DNA of 64,000 nt, taken from contig JAHDQO010000007.1 in assembly GCA_018433765.1 (NCBI GenBank), positions 124,001 through 188,000 of the forward strand. The letters run 5' to 3'. The notes below the pieces were generated by a model that worked only from the letters and a program-made list of their open reading frames with translations, did no database searches and was not told where the DNA came from. Made by a program: the position numbers and the translations under genes. Below are positions 25,609 to 35,654 of this stretch, one piece after another (the first letter of the stretch is position 1; each line of letters begins with the position of its first letter). This stretch comes from Tissierellales bacterium (GTDB lineage: Bacteria; Bacillota; Clostridia; Tissierellales; Sedimentibacteraceae).

Positions 25609-26913
25609 ATGGATTATAATGAAGCAATTGATTATATACACTCTACACATAAATTTGGGTCTAAATTAGGTCTTGAAAATATCACTAAACTTATGGATTT
25701 ATTAGGTAATCCACAAAACAAACTAAAAATAATACATATTGCTGGCACAAATGGTAAGGGTTCAACTAGTAATATGATACATGATGTATTAGCATCTGCA
25801 GGCTATAAAGTAGGACTATTTATCAGCCCTTTTCTTGAAGAATTTACAGAAAGAATACAAATTAATGGAAATAATATAAATAAAGAAAATCTTGCTAAAA
25901 CTACAGCACTTGTTAAAGATAAAGTAAATGAAATGTTAGATTCAGGAAGTAACCATCCTACAGAATTTGAAATAGTAACAGCAATAGGTTTCCAATACTT
26001 TTATGAGCATAATGTAGATTTTGTTATTTTAGAAGTAGGTATGGGAGGAAGATTTGATTCAACAAATGTTATAGAAAAATCTATAGTTTCAATTATTACT
26101 TCTATAAGTGTTGATCATGTACAATACTTAGGAGATACAGTTGAAAAAATAGCTTTCGAAAAAGCTGGTATTATAAAGGAAAATGGAGATGTTGTAGTAT
26201 ATCCTCAGGATTTTAGAATCGTTGAAGTAATAAAAAAACAAGCAGAAAAAAAGAATGCTTCTATTTATGAAACTAGTGAAAATGATATACAATTACTAAA
26301 TGCAGGTCTGTTTGGTCAAGATCTAAAATATTTAAAGAATGATGTTTTCAAACTACCAACTTTCAAGTTAGGATTACTTGGTGAACATCAAATATATAAT
26401 TGTGTTACAGCATTAAGAGCTTTAGAAATACTCAAAAATAAAGGCTATAATATAACTGAGGAAAACATAATTAATGGACTATGCAGCTGTAAATTTGCTG
26501 GTAGATTTGAAGTGATTAATCAAAAGCCAATAATTATACTTGATGGTGGACACAATATTAGTGGAATTGAATCTTTTACTAATACCATAAAAAAATATAT
26601 GAGCGGCAAAAAAATTATACTTTTCTATGGCATGTTAAAAGACAAAAACCCATCTACTGTTATAGATTATTTATTATCTATAAGCAAGAAAATTTACACA
26701 TTAACTCCAGATAATCCACGAGCAATCGATGCTAAAGACATGTCAAACCTTATTAATAATTATACTAATATTGCTTCACCTCTTTGTTCTGTAGATGAAG
26801 CTATAAATATTATAAAAAAATCTGATTCTGATGATTGTTTTGCATTTGCAGGTTCTCTGTATATGCTTGGTGAAGTTAGAACAAAACTAAAAGATAATGG
26901 ATTTATGAAATAA
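25609..26913 (+). CDS. folC: Folylpolyglutamate synthase / dihydrofolate synthase
   Basis: 434 residues of the Mur-ligase family. LGNPQNKLKIIHIAGTNGKG contains the P-loop (HIAGTNGKGST), followed by GLFISPFLEEFTERIQING, EIVTAIGFQYFYE, LEVGMGGRFDSTNV, HQIYNCVTALRALE and the DGGHNISGI motif. It adds glutamate to folates (and, in bifunctional forms, to dihydropteroate) in the cytosol. The start at 25609 has AAAGGA 11 bases upstream; the 10-residue upstream extension from 25579 lacks a site. Followed by a terminator and convergent thyX, another folate-linked gene. Confidence 0.95.
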   Translation: MDYNEAIDYIHSTHKFGSKLGLENITKLMDLLGNPQNKLKIIHIAGTNGKGSTSNMIHDVLASAGYKVGLFISPFLEEFTERIQINGNNINKENLAKTTALVKDKVNEMLDSGSNHPTEFEIVTAIGFQYFYEHNVDFVILEVGMGGRFDSTNVIEKSIVSIITSISVDHVQYLGDTVEKIAFEKAGIIKENGDVVVYPQDFRIVEVIKKQAEKKNASIYETSENDIQLLNAGLFGQDLKYLKNDVFKLPTFKLGLLGEHQIYNCVTALRALEILKNKGYNITEENIINGLCSCKFAGRFEVINQKPIIILDGGHNISGIESFTNTIKKYMSGKKIILFYGMLKDKNPSTVIDYLLSISKKIYTLTPDNPRAIDAKDMSNLINNYTNIASPLCSVDEAINIIKKSDSDDCFAFAGSLYMLGEVRTKLKDNGFMK

Positions 26914-26923
26914 AATTGAATCT

Positions 26924-26943
26924 GAGTGGACTTTCGTCCACTC
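26924..26943. terminator. Stem-loop between folC and thyX
   Basis: GAGTGGAC (26924-26931), loop TTTC, GTCCACTC (26936-26943): a perfect 8-bp stem with a short T-rich tail, between convergent genes. Confidence 0.7.
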
Positions 26944-26950
26944 TATTTAG

Positions 26951-27715
26951 TTATTTAAATTTCTCTCTCATTTCATTAGCTTTTCCACAAGTCATTTTAC
27001 CTTCTGGGCAAGGTCCATTTATACAAGAAGGTCCAGAATTCTTAAATATTATTGGAGCTACTTTTTTTACTTCCAATAGCATTTGAGTTGCCATTTCTCT
27101 AATCTCCCATTGTGCCCTATTACAACACCTTACATTAAAGAAATGAATTAAACTACGAGCATTCATAGTTACCATAATTTTTGTTTCACAAGCATTAGGC
27201 AGCACATATCTAGCATCTTCTATTGCTTTTTTTTCTGCCATGCCTAGAGCTTTTTTCTCGCTTACTCCTTCATCTAAATATGTATTTAAATATTTTTCTT
27301 TTAATATTGAAGCTATTTTATCGTAAGCTTTTTGATCATCTTCCATAGCCTTAATGTAGGTCTTTTCTGCTAGCTTATCTTCCTTTATAGCAGGTGGAAC
27401 TATATAATGAAATTGTCCTTCAGAAACATATCTTTGTGAACGTTGACTGTAACTTGCAATTCTATGTCTTACCAATTGATGAGTAAGAGTTCTAGAAATA
27501 CCTTCTACTGCAAAAGAAAAACTAATATGTTCTATTGTTGAAAGATGACCTAGATTCATTAACATATTTAAAAACTTACTAACATTATCATCTGTAAGAT
27601 CTTCCATTATTTCATCAGCAGGCAGCTGTGAATAGCAAAGTTTTGCAGCTGCTGAAACTAATTTCTCTGGTTCAGGTGTATATTGTAATAATTTAACTCT
27701 CAATTTTGTTTCCAT
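26951..27715 (-). CDS. thyX: FAD-dependent thymidylate synthase
   Basis: 254 residues. The ThyX motif RHRxxSxxxxSxRY is present as [14 protein letters not shown], with [20 protein letters not shown] before it and [20 protein letters not shown] after it. It makes dTMP from dUMP with methylene-tetrahydrofolate and NADPH, releasing THF rather than DHF. The C-terminal [20 protein letters not shown] is Cys-rich, as in clostridial homologues. GGAGG precedes the ATG. Single gene. Confidence 0.96.
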   Translation of the reverse strand: METKLRVKLLQYTPEPEKLVSAAAKLCYSQLPADEIMEDLTDDNVSKFLNMLMNLGHLSTIEHISFSFAVEGISRTLTHQLVRHRIASYSQRSQRYVSEGQFHYIVPPAIKEDKLAEKTYIKAMEDDQKAYDKIASILKEKYLNTYLDEGVSEKKALGMAEKKAIEDARYVLPNACETKIMVTMNARSLIHFFNVRCCNRAQWEIREMATQMLLEVKKVAPIIFKNSGPSCINGPCPEGKMTCGKANEMREKFK

Positions 27716-27963
27716 AAATCCTCCATTTTATAATTTATAATTAGACATATGTCAAATGTGTATACGTTGATATTACTTATGTTAATATAACATTTTCAAC
27801 TTTACACAATCGTCTAAATAATTTATCTTTTTTTACAAGTTATTATACCTTTTATTACACAAATTTTCAAATTGCGATAAAAAATTTCTTAAAAAATTTG
27901 AATTATTTGTAAATTTGTGATATATTAGAACATACATACTATTTTTTCATGGAGGGAAATGTT

Positions 27964-28623
27964 ATGTTAAAAAGATATAAAAAGGGAATGACAACAAGAA
28001 ACAACATCATTCACGTTGCAAAAACTTTATTCTATTTTAATGGTTATAAAAAAACTACAGTTCAAAAAATCTCAGATTTAGCTAATGTTAATCTTGGTCT
28101 TTTATCTTATTATTTTAAAACTAAAAAAAATATAGTTAAAATATGTTTTACAGAATATTTAGATAAAATTAACCATTTTGTATCAGATGAAGTTGACTCT
28201 GATGATGACATCCTACTACTATTAGTCAGTCATAGAATTTTCTTTGATATAATATTTAGAAATGCAAATAATTTATCTTTTTATAAAGAAATAGTTTGTA
28301 ATAAAATTATTTATGATGTTATGTATGATTTCGTTTTTGGTAAATATAATGAAATCAATGAAAAAGAAAATTATAATTTAGATGAAGACATAATTAAATG
28401 TTTAGTATGTGTTGAATTAGGAGGTAGATGTAAGGTATTAACAAATTATTTTAATAATCTTATTGATACCACATATGATGATTTAGTTAATGTTTTAATA
28501 AGTTGTACACCTAAATTATTTAGTATTGATAAAGATATAATGTATAATTATCTTACTGAATCTAAGAGAATAGTTAATAATTTAGATTATTCATGTATTA
28601 ATTTCTTAATTAATAACAATTAA
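27964..28623 (+). CDS. TetR/AcrR-family transcriptional regulator
   Basis: 219 residues. The N-terminal helix-turn-helix reads TTRNNIIHVAKTLFYFNGYK then TTVQKISDLANVNLGLLSYYFKTKKNIV, the standard TetR pattern. The remaining ~160 residues are an Asn/Ile/Asp-rich ligand domain that I cannot assign. The start at 27964 is placed 7 bases after GGAGGG; an earlier ATG at 27949 overlaps that site. No transporter or enzyme partner is adjacent, so the target is unknown. Its last four bases overlap a convergent small ORF. Confidence 0.88.
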   Translation: MLKRYKKGMTTRNNIIHVAKTLFYFNGYKKTTVQKISDLANVNLGLLSYYFKTKKNIVKICFTEYLDKINHFVSDEVDSDDDILLLLVSHRIFFDIIFRNANNLSFYKEIVCNKIIYDVMYDFVFGKYNEINEKENYNLDEDIIKCLVCVELGGRCKVLTNYFNNLIDTTYDDLVNVLISCTPKLFSIDKDIMYNYLTESKRIVNNLDYSCINFLINNN

Positions 28624-28814
28624 TTAAAAGAATTCTGATTAATATAACTTTTAATTTTCATTTTCTCTTGAAAATTAGTAACTTTTATAGAATCTGATTT
28701 TTCAATTTCAAAATTTTTTAAATATACGTTCATAGGTCCATCTTTTTCATCATCATATCTTATACATCTATAGCCATTTTCATACAATTTACATATTTTA
28801 TTATAATTTTCCAT
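28620..28814 (-). CDS. Small hypothetical protein
   Basis: 64 residues, charged and soluble (MENYNKICKLYENGYRCIRY at the start). GGAG lies 8 bases before the ATG and there is no overlapping gene on the other strand apart from four bases, which supports a real gene. I do not recognise a family. It lies after the terminator that follows yhbY, so it may have its own promoter. Confidence 0.55.
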   Translation of the reverse strand: MENYNKICKLYENGYRCIRYDDEKDGPMNVYLKNFEIEKSDSIKVTNFQEKMKIKSYINQNSFN

Positions 28815-28832
28815 AACTTAAACTCCAAAGAA

Positions 28833-28863
28833 AAGATTAGCTTATGAATTGTAAGCTAATCTT
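28833..28863 (-). terminator. Intrinsic terminator after yhbY
   Basis: AAGATTAGCTTA (28833-28844) pairs with TAAGCTAATCTT (28852-28863); the minus-strand reading ends TCTTTTCTTT. It closes the obgE-yhbY transcript. Confidence 0.75.
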
Positions 28864-28873
28864 ATTATATCCA

Positions 28874-29167
28874 TTATCTTTTTGGAATATTTATTAATTC
28901 ATCTTTTGACTTTCTATATAATACAAACTTGCTTCCAATACTTTGTACAAATTCAGCATTTAATTCTTCCATCATATTATTTGCAGTTTCTTTTACATCC
29001 AATAGACTGTTATTCAAAACTTTTACTTTTATTAATTCTCTAGCTTCTAAAGCCTCATCAGCTTGTTTGATAACTGTATTTGTAATACCATTTTTTCCAA
29101 TCTGTAGTATTGGATCAATACTATTTGCAAGTGATTTTAGATAGCTTCTTTGTTTTCCTGTTATCAT
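28874..29167 (-). CDS. yhbY: CRM-domain RNA-binding protein YhbY
   Basis: 97 residues. MITGKQRSYLKSLANSIDPI, QIGKNGITNTVIKQADEALE and ELIKVKVLNN match the YhbY/CRS1 fold, including the GKNG loop that binds RNA. YhbY associates with pre-50S ribosomal particles. It follows obgE, another 50S assembly factor, by ~18 bases in the same operon, supporting a ribosome assembly role. Confidence 0.93.
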   Translation of the reverse strand: MITGKQRSYLKSLANSIDPILQIGKNGITNTVIKQADEALEARELIKVKVLNNSLLDVKETANNMMEELNAEFVQSIGSKFVLYRKSKDELINIPKR

Positions 29168-29185
29168 AATTATTTACACCTCCAT

Positions 29186-30460
29186 TTATTCAATAAAATC
29201 GAATTGAACCCCACACACATCTACTGCATCTCCTTGTTCTGCTCCAAGCTCTCTTAATCTTTCAATAACTTTCTTATCTATTAAAACCTTTTGAAAATAC
29301 CTGAAAGATTCAAAATCATCAAAATTAGTAGAATCAACTAATCTTTCTAAAAAAGCTCCTTCAGCAATATATTTATCGTTTTCTTTTCTTATCTCAATAG
29401 TATCTTTCTCTTTTACTTCGTATACTTTAATAAGTTCTTCCTCGTCAAAAAATACTACTTCATCTTCTATTTGTAATAATCTATTATATGTAACTTTTTT
29501 TAGATCACTTAGTCCTTCACCAGTTACAGCAGATATTTCAAATATTTCATATTCATTACCTAATTTTTCTTTCACTTCTTCAGCATTTATTTTTGATTGA
29601 GGTATATCCATTTTATTAAGTATAATTATCTGTTTTTTTTGAGCTAATTTAGGACTATAATTTTTTAATTCTTTATTTATTTTATAAAAATCATCTAGGG
29701 GATTTCTGTTTTCTTGTCCAGAAGCATCTAATATATGTAATAATAATTTTGTCCTTTCTACATGCCTTAAAAATTCATGTCCCAACCCAGTACCTTCTGA
29801 AGCACCTTCTATAAGGCCTGGAATATCGGCTATAACATAACTACTCCCCTCACCTAAGGACACTACTCCTAAATTTGGTTTTAACGTGGTAAAATGATAA
29901 TTAGCTATCTTAGGTTTGGCACTTGTAATATGAGACAGCAATGTAGATTTGCCAACATTAGGGAATCCTAAAAGTCCAACATCCGCAATCAACTTAAGTT
30001 CAAGAGTTATCCAACGTTCTTCACCTTTTCTTCCCGGTTCTGCAAATCTAGGAGCTCTCCTCGTTGAACTCTTAAACTTTATATTTCCCCTGCCTCCTCT
30101 GCCTCCATGGGCACAAATAAACTGCTGTTTATTTTCAACAAGATCACATAAAACTACGCCTGTCTCTTCATCTCTAACAATTGTACCTTTTGGCACTTTT
30201 AAAATCATATCTTTACCACTTGAACCATATTGATTTTTATTTCTTCCATCTTCTCCTACTTGAGCGTGATAATGCTTTTTATACCTAAAATCCATAAGTG
30301 TTCTTAAACCTTCATCCACTTCTAATACTATATTACCACCGTTGCCTCCATCTCCTCCAGCAGGTCCTCCCATAGGTTCATACTTTTCTCTTCTAAATGC
30401 AACCGCACCATTGCCGCCCTTTCCGCCGCGCACAAAAATTCTAGCTACATCAATAAACAT
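29186..30460 (-). CDS. obgE: GTPase Obg/CgtA
   Basis: 424 residues in three parts. The glycine-rich Obg domain spans 1-158 (FVRGGKGGNGAVAFRREKYE, GGPAGGDGGNGGNIVLEVD). The GTPase domain has G1 GFPNVGKST, G3 ADIPGLIEGASEGTGLG, G4 ILNKMDIP and G5 ISAVTGEG. The C-terminal OCT domain covers ~345-424 (FLERLVDSTNFDDFESFRYF). It acts in late 50S assembly and stress and sporulation control. Downstream of rpmA, after a partial terminator; yhbY follows. Confidence 0.97.
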   Translation of the reverse strand: MFIDVARIFVRGGKGGNGAVAFRREKYEPMGGPAGGDGGNGGNIVLEVDEGLRTLMDFRYKKHYHAQVGEDGRNKNQYGSSGKDMILKVPKGTIVRDEETGVVLCDLVENKQQFICAHGGRGGRGNIKFKSSTRRAPRFAEPGRKGEERWITLELKLIADVGLLGFPNVGKSTLLSHITSAKPKIANYHFTTLKPNLGVVSLGEGSSYVIADIPGLIEGASEGTGLGHEFLRHVERTKLLLHILDASGQENRNPLDDFYKINKELKNYSPKLAQKKQIIILNKMDIPQSKINAEEVKEKLGNEYEIFEISAVTGEGLSDLKKVTYNRLLQIEDEVVFFDEEELIKVYEVKEKDTIEIRKENDKYIAEGAFLERLVDSTNFDDFESFRYFQKVLIDKKVIERLRELGAEQGDAVDVCGVQFDFIE

Positions 30461-30515
30461 AAAATATCACTCCGTTTCTAATTAACAATATCAGTATGTT
30501 AAAGAGTTATTATCT

Positions 30516-30544
30516 TAAAAAAACCTACCTGTATAAGGTAGGTT
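30516..30544 (-). terminator. Terminator between rpmA and obgE
   Basis: AACCTACCT (30522-30530), loop GTATA, AGGTAGGTT (30536-30544); the minus-strand copy is followed by TTTTTT. It should uncouple abundant ribosomal-protein mRNA from obgE, with readthrough feeding obgE. Confidence 0.8.
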
Positions 30545-30555
30545 CTATAATACTA

Positions 30556-30849
30556 TTATGCTTCTTTAACAAATGGGTATACACTTACTTGCTTTCTTTT
30601 TTTATCTTTTCTTTCGAATTTAACTACACCGTCTATCAAAGCAAATAATGTATCATCTCCACCTTTTCCAACATTGCTACCAGGATGTAATTTAGTTCCT
30701 CTTTGTCTAACTAAAATATTTCCTGCTAAAACATGCTGTCCGTCTCCTCTTTTTACTCCAAGCCTTTTAGATTCACTATCACGACCGTTTTTAGAGCTTC
30801 CAACACCTTTTTTATGTGCAAATAACTGTAAATTAAGTTTTAATAACAT
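30556..30849 (-). CDS. rpmA: 50S ribosomal protein L27
   Basis: 97 residues. [20 protein letters not shown] and [20 protein letters not shown] are canonical L27. It carries the Firmicute N-terminal extension [11 protein letters not shown], which the Prp protease must remove so that the new N-terminus can reach the peptidyl-transferase centre. The Prp gene lies directly upstream (2 bases between). Confidence 0.98.
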   Translation of the reverse strand: MLLKLNLQLFAHKKGVGSSKNGRDSESKRLGVKRGDGQHVLAGNILVRQRGTKLHPGSNVGKGGDDTLFALIDGVVKFERKDKKRKQVSVYPFVKEA

Positions 30850-30851
30850 CT

Positions 30852-31181
30852 TTACACCTCCTCGTACTTAAGTGTAATATATTTACCGTAATCTTCTAAT
30901 AAAAGATTAATTCCTACTATGAAATTCTTATATATTACTTCAGATTCATCATTAATTTTGTTTGTAAATACTTCTAGTAACCCTTCATCATCATTTACAT
31001 TGAAAATTATGTCATTTTCAGATATTTTAGCTACTTCTTTTAATGAATTTAGAGATGTATATGCTAAAATAGATACTGCTGCACATACTATATCATTTTC
31101 ATCGTCTGAATATCCTGCATGTCCTGTCACTTTAAAACCTCTAATGAAATAGCTTTCTTTTATAATAGTTACTAGTATCAT
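30852..31181 (-). CDS. prp: L27-processing cysteine protease Prp
   Basis: 109 residues of the YsxB/Prp family. The catalytic pair is His21 in VTGHAGYS and Cys33 in [12 protein letters not shown]. Prp removes the N-terminal extension of L27, an essential step in Firmicutes. Between rplU (4 bases upstream) and rpmA (2 bases downstream), the standard arrangement. Confidence 0.95.
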   Translation of the reverse strand: MILVTIIKESYFIRGFKVTGHAGYSDDENDIVCAAVSILAYTSLNSLKEVAKISENDIIFNVNDDEGLLEVFTNKINDESEVIYKNFIVGINLLLEDYGKYITLKYEEV

Positions 31182-31185
31182 TTCA

Positions 31186-31497
31186 TTAACCGCTTATCTT
31201 TTCAATTTTAATTTGAGTATATGGCTGACGATGTCCTTGTTTTCTTCTATAATCTTCTTTACGTTTAAATTTAAAAACTATAATCTTCCTAGCTTTACCT
31301 TGTGAATCCACTACTGCGTCAACTGAAGCACCCTCAACATATGGCTTTCCAACATTAAGTTTTCCTTCATTTGAAATTAATAATACTTTTTCAAATTTTA
31401 TTGATTCACCTTGAGCTTTTTCTAATTTTTCTACACGAATAACATCGCCTTCTTGTACTCTGTACTGCTTTCCACCTGTTTCAATTATTGCGTACAT
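31186..31497 (-). CDS. rplU: 50S ribosomal protein L21
   Basis: 103 residues: [20 protein letters not shown], and the C-terminal [20 protein letters not shown], which are diagnostic of L21. GAGGAGGTG precedes the ATG. First gene of rplU-prp-rpmA, controlled by the leader RNA at 31500. Confidence 0.98.
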   Translation of the reverse strand: MYAIIETGGKQYRVQEGDVIRVEKLEKAQGESIKFEKVLLISNEGKLNVGKPYVEGASVDAVVDSQGKARKIIVFKFKRKEDYRRKQGHRQPYTQIKIEKISG

Positions 31498-31499
31498 TT

Positions 31500-31577
31500 A
31501 AAACACCTCCTCTAACCAGTCTCGCCATAGCAGGTACTAAAAGTTTTTAACCTGTTCTGAGCGGCTGCCTACGAAAT
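31500..31577 (-). ncRNA. Ribosomal protein L21 leader
   Basis: The minus strand reads GTAGGCAGCCGCTCAGAACA, a hairpin CAGGT/ACCTG, then CTATGGCGAGACTGGTTAGA leading into the rplU ribosome site. This agrees with the L21 leader motif known upstream of rplU in Bacilli and Clostridia, thought to allow autoregulation by L21. Boundaries are approximate. Confidence 0.85.
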
Positions 31578-31618
31578 ATGATTTTATCAGAATACACGTA
31601 TTTTGTCAATGCTTATTT

Positions 31619-33115
31619 TTATTGTTTACACCCCATAATATAACCTAATTTTCCCATTTTAACTACTTTTATTTCATTAAAATCTAAATCATAAGATTTT
31701 TCTATAAACAATTTTTTGTTGTACGTTTTTTCTAAAACCTTTATAGTATTCTCTAACTCACTTTTTAGTATTTTATATACATGATTGTTTACTCTAATTA
31801 TTGCAGCTTCACAGGTTGTATGCACATTTAATCTTTTCATAATATCTTCAATTTTTAAAGATATCAGTAAAGGTGATATTACTTTTCCACTTCCATCACA
31901 AAAAGTACATGTATCAATCAAATCACTAAAAATGCTTTCTTTATCTCTTTTTCTTGTCATTTCTAAAAGATTTAATTTTGTCATACCAAGTATACTTGTC
32001 TTAACTTTATCATTTTTGAAAAACTCTTTAACTTTAGCTACTAACTCTCTAGTATGTTTTTTTGTTTTCATACTAATAAAATCGACAATTACTATTCCTG
32101 TAATATTTCTTAATTTAATCTGTCTAACTATTTCTTTAGCTGCTTCAACATTTATTATAAACGCAGTATCTTCTATATCTTTATTCCCAACAAAACTTCC
32201 AGAATTTACATCTATTACAGTAAGTGCTTCTGTTCTTTCTATTATTATAGAACCTCCACTTTTGAGCTTAACTTTTTTCTCTATAAGCTGTTCTATTTGC
32301 TTTTCTACTTTAAAATACTCAAATAAATTATAGTGCTGCTTGAATGTTTTTACTTTTATTCCTATTTTAATATTATTATTTCTAAATACTTCTTCTACTT
32401 TTTCTTTAGTTATATTATCTTCAACATATATTTCATTAATTGTTTCATCTAAATAATCTCTTATTATTCTCTCTATCAATAAATTATCTTTATATATTAG
32501 CTTTGGAGAATATGAATATTGATATTCTTCTTCTATCTTCATGTATTTAGATACAAGGTTATCATAATCATGCTTAATTTGTGCAATATCTTTTCCGCTA
32601 GAATAAGTACGAAATATAATCCCTATATTGTTTCTTATTATTTGATCACCAATTTCTTTAAGCCTTTTACGCTCATTCTCATCAGTTATTTTTTTTGATA
32701 TTCCTATTTTTTTGTTTCCGGGAACTAAAACAGTATATTTGCCGGATATAGAAATATCTGTAGTAACAGATGGATTTTTACCACTAATAGGTTCTCGTAC
32801 TATCTGTACTAATAGTTCATCACCTTTTTTAATAACATCTCTGATATTATTTACACAGTCTCTTTTGATTTTTTTTTCATAAATATACTTTTTGGATAGT
32901 AATGAATCTATGAAAAGATAAGCATTTTTAGACATGCCAATATCAACGAATGCTGCTTGTATACCGGGAAGTACATTAACTACTTTTCCTTTATATACAT
33001 TTCCTAAACAATTATTTTCTGATTTAGTTTTATAGAAATATTCAATTAATTCACCATCCTCAAGTATAGCGACCTTATCCTGCAATACTGAGTTTCCAAT
33101 AAGCATTTGTTTCAT
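31619..33115 (-). CDS. rng: Ribonuclease G (Rne/Rng family)
   Basis: 498 residues. The N-terminal S1-like domain (GNVYKGKVVNVLPGIQAAFV, DIGMSKNAYLFID) is followed by the catalytic region with metal-binding Asp in LTVIDVNSGSF and IVIVDFISM, then the zinc-link CTFCDGSGKV. It is a 5'-end-dependent endoribonuclease for rRNA and mRNA processing. Between the TIGR03936 gene and the L21 leader, as in many Clostridia. Confidence 0.94.
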   Translation of the reverse strand: MKQMLIGNSVLQDKVAILEDGELIEYFYKTKSENNCLGNVYKGKVVNVLPGIQAAFVDIGMSKNAYLFIDSLLSKKYIYEKKIKRDCVNNIRDVIKKGDELLVQIVREPISGKNPSVTTDISISGKYTVLVPGNKKIGISKKITDENERKRLKEIGDQIIRNNIGIIFRTYSSGKDIAQIKHDYDNLVSKYMKIEEEYQYSYSPKLIYKDNLLIERIIRDYLDETINEIYVEDNITKEKVEEVFRNNNIKIGIKVKTFKQHYNLFEYFKVEKQIEQLIEKKVKLKSGGSIIIERTEALTVIDVNSGSFVGNKDIEDTAFIINVEAAKEIVRQIKLRNITGIVIVDFISMKTKKHTRELVAKVKEFFKNDKVKTSILGMTKLNLLEMTRKRDKESIFSDLIDTCTFCDGSGKVISPLLISLKIEDIMKRLNVHTTCEAAIIRVNNHVYKILKSELENTIKVLEKTYNKKLFIEKSYDLDFNEIKVVKMGKLGYIMGCKQ

Positions 33116-33127
33116 GTTTCATCTTCC

Positions 33128-33811
33128 TTATTTAACTAAAGGGTCTAATTCTTTATTTAATATATTATTCCTCATTGCTTCAAAATACTCTATTTTTATG
33201 CCACTGTCTTTTAAAATATAGATTAACTCATCTGCTTTCAAGCTTCCAGAACTTGAAGTTTTTAATATAGCTTCAACGCATATTCTTTTATCTTCTAGTT
33301 TCTTAATATTAATATATTTAATTAAATCCTTTGTATTTATTTGTTTTTCAATTATTTTCTTTTTCTTTTTTCTTATTCTTGTTATTGTTTTACCATTACT
33401 AATTATATCATTAGTTATATCTTTTATTAAATTTTCGTCTATATCTTCATAAAGCTCAATATTTAATATGAATTCAGACCATACTGAAAGTGCCATTAAT
33501 GATTCTTTATCATTTGTATATACAGCTTTTAACACTTTCATATCTTCCGGTAAAACAGAATTCATTTTATTTATAAAAGTATCCTCATTAATTCTTTCTT
33601 CTAATTCCATTTCAAAATATTCACCTATGCTTTCTATTCCTAAAGCTAATGGAAAAGAAAAAGTAATTTTTGGATGTGGATTAAATCCTTCACTATACTT
33701 AATTGGAATTTTTGCTCTTCTTACAGCTCTTTGAAACAATCTTAAAGTATCAAGATGTGATATATATTTTAAATTCTTCGTTTTTGTGAATTTTCCTTTA
33801 ATTTTATTCAT
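33128..33811 (-). CDS. TIGR03936 / DUF2344 radical-SAM-associated protein
   Basis: 227 residues. KYISHLDTLRLFQRAVRRAK, IPIKYSEGFNPHPKITFSFP and LALGIESIGEYFEMELEE match the DUF2344 family, which in some bacteria is fused to the C-terminus of the TIGR03960 radical SAM protein. Function unknown; it is always tied to that partner, encoded directly upstream. The start at 33811 follows GAGGT; the 7-residue extension overlaps the previous stop. Confidence 0.88.
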   Translation of the reverse strand: MNKIKGKFTKTKNLKYISHLDTLRLFQRAVRRAKIPIKYSEGFNPHPKITFSFPLALGIESIGEYFEMELEERINEDTFINKMNSVLPEDMKVLKAVYTNDKESLMALSVWSEFILNIELYEDIDENLIKDITNDIISNGKTITRIRKKKKKIIEKQINTKDLIKYINIKKLEDKRICVEAILKTSSSGSLKADELIYILKDSGIKIEYFEAMRNNILNKELDPLVK

Positions 33812-33812
33812 T

Positions 33813-35654
33813 TTAGCAAATACCTCTTGCAATTTTTTTATTTATACCGCAATTTTTACAACCTTGTCTGCAGTCACTAGTAGTCTGTTCTAGTTTTGAA
33901 TTCTCATATTCTTTTATTAAAAATTCTTTATCGACACCTGCATTTATAAAATCCCATGGAAGAATTTCATCAAAACTTCTTTCTCTTACAGTATAAAATT
34001 CATGAGAAATATTAGTTTCTTCAAATACCTCTATCCATTTATTGTAATCAAATTTATCTCCCCAACCATCAAATTTACATCCTTTTTCCCATGCTCTTAT
34101 CAGTGCTTTAGAAAGTTTTCTATCTCCCCTAGCAAACACTGCTTCTAAGTAGCTTAGTTTAGGATCATGATAATTATAAGTAATTTTTCTATCTTTAATT
34201 TCTTTACTAAGCAATTTTGCCTTACTATAAAATTGCTCTACATCATTTTGAGGTAACCATTGAAAAGGAGTAAAAGGTTTAGGTACAAAGCAAGATGCAC
34301 TAACAGTTATCTTTAAATTTCCCTTAATTTTTTCTTTAGGTCTTTTAAAAAATAAATCTTTTATTTCATAAGCAAGATTTTTTATACCTAAGATGTCTTC
34401 CTCTGTTTCTGTTGGTAGTCCTATCATAAAATACAGTTTTACTGTCGACCATCCCAAATCAAAAGCACTCTTTACAGAACTCAATATATCTTCCTCTGTT
34501 ATATTTTTATTAATTACATCTCTCATTCGCTGTGTACCAGCCTCTGGAGCAAATGTTAAGCCTGATTTTCTAACCTTTTGAATTCTTTCTATTAAATCAT
34601 ATGATATTGAATCAAGTCTTAATGAAGGAAGAGATAGACCAATTCGCTGAGACTCATATTTATCTAATAATTTGCATGCAAGCTCAGGCAAGTTTTTATA
34701 ATCTCCTGTGCTTAACGAAGCTAAAGATATTTCTTCATGCCCTGTAGCATTAACTAATTTTTCTGATTGTTGTATAAGTGTATCCACACTTTTTTCTCTT
34801 ACAGGTCTATATATCATACCAGCTTGACAAAATCTGCACCCACGTGTACATCCTCTAAATACCTCTAGCATAACTCTATCATGAACTATATCAATATAAG
34901 GTATTATAGCCTTTTCAGGATAAAACACTTTATCCATATCTTTTATTATACGCTTCGATATAATTTCTTTACCTGCTTCATTTATTACTTTTCTTTCTTT
35001 AATTGTTCCATCATTATTATACAATACATTGTAAAATTGAGGAACATATACACCTTCTAATTGAGCTGCTTTTTCTAAAAATTTTAGTTTGGTGTAACCT
35101 TTCTTCTTTTCATTAATATATATATCTAGAAGTTCAACAAATACCTCTTCAGCTTCACCAATAACAAACAAATCTATAATTTCCCACAAAGGTTCAGGAT
35201 TAAATGCACAAGGTCCTCCAGCAATAACTAAAGGTAATTCATCATTTCTATCAGAACTTCTTAAAGGTATATTTCCTAAATCAAGCATATTCAATATATT
35301 TGTATAACTCATTTCGTATTGCAAAGTAAATCCTACCATATCAAATTCTCTTATGCTGTCTTTACTTTCTAATGCATAAAGTGGAATATCATTTTTTCTC
35401 ATTTCCTCTTCCATGTCAATCCATGGTGCAAAGGTTCTTTCACACCAAATATTTTCTCTACTATTTATTAAATTATATAAAATATGCATACCTAAATGAG
35501 ACATTCCTACTTCATATATATCAGGAAAAGCAAATACAAATCTTGCATCAACATCTTCTTTATTTTTTATTATAGAGTTTATCTCACTTCCAACATATCT
35601 AGCTGGTTTTTCTACATTAAGAAGTATTCTGTCTAGTTGTTTTTTATTTATCAT
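33813..35654 (-). CDS. B12-binding-domain radical SAM protein (TIGR03960)
   Basis: 613 residues. The N-terminal half has a cobalamin-binding-like domain ([40 protein letters not shown]). The radical SAM cluster motif CxxxCxxC is in [20 protein letters not shown], with [19 protein letters not shown] following. The C-terminus has a [11 protein letters not shown] cluster, possibly a further metal site. The family's reaction is not known to me; conservation beside rng and ribosomal protein genes suggests an RNA or ribosome modification role (inference). Starts inside the last 11 bases of nfo. Confidence 0.88.
   Translation of the reverse strand: MINKKQLDRILLNVEKPARYVGSEINSIIKNKEDVDARFVFAFPDIYEVGMSHLGMHILYNLINSRENIWCERTFAPWIDMEEEMRKNDIPLYALESKDSIREFDMVGFTLQYEMSYTNILNMLDLGNIPLRSSDRNDELPLVIAGGPCAFNPEPLWEIIDLFVIGEAEEVFVELLDIYINEKKKGYTKLKFLEKAAQLEGVYVPQFYNVLYNNDGTIKERKVINEAGKEIISKRIIKDMDKVFYPEKAIIPYIDIVHDRVMLEVFRGCTRGCRFCQAGMIYRPVREKSVDTLIQQSEKLVNATGHEEISLASLSTGDYKNLPELACKLLDKYESQRIGLSLPSLRLDSISYDLIERIQKVRKSGLTFAPEAGTQRMRDVINKNITEEDILSSVKSAFDLGWSTVKLYFMIGLPTETEEDILGIKNLAYEIKDLFFKRPKEKIKGNLKITVSASCFVPKPFTPFQWLPQNDVEQFYSKAKLLSKEIKDRKITYNYHDPKLSYLEAVFARGDRKLSKALIRAWEKGCKFDGWGDKFDYNKWIEVFEETNISHEFYTVRERSFDEILPWDFINAGVDKEFLIKEYENSKLEQTTSDCRQGCKNCGINKKIARGIC

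Noticed and set aside
27716-27963. Possible riboswitch or small RNA before the TetR gene
   Set aside because: AT-rich DNA with no conserved motif or stable hairpin that I can see.
29949-30233. 94-codon open frame opposite obgE
   Set aside because: Shadow of a well-conserved gene in the opposite strand; no ribosome site or recognisable motif.
31785-32333. 182-codon open frame opposite rng
   Set aside because: Antisense to a clear RNase G gene; the long opening comes from the low-GC codon pattern.
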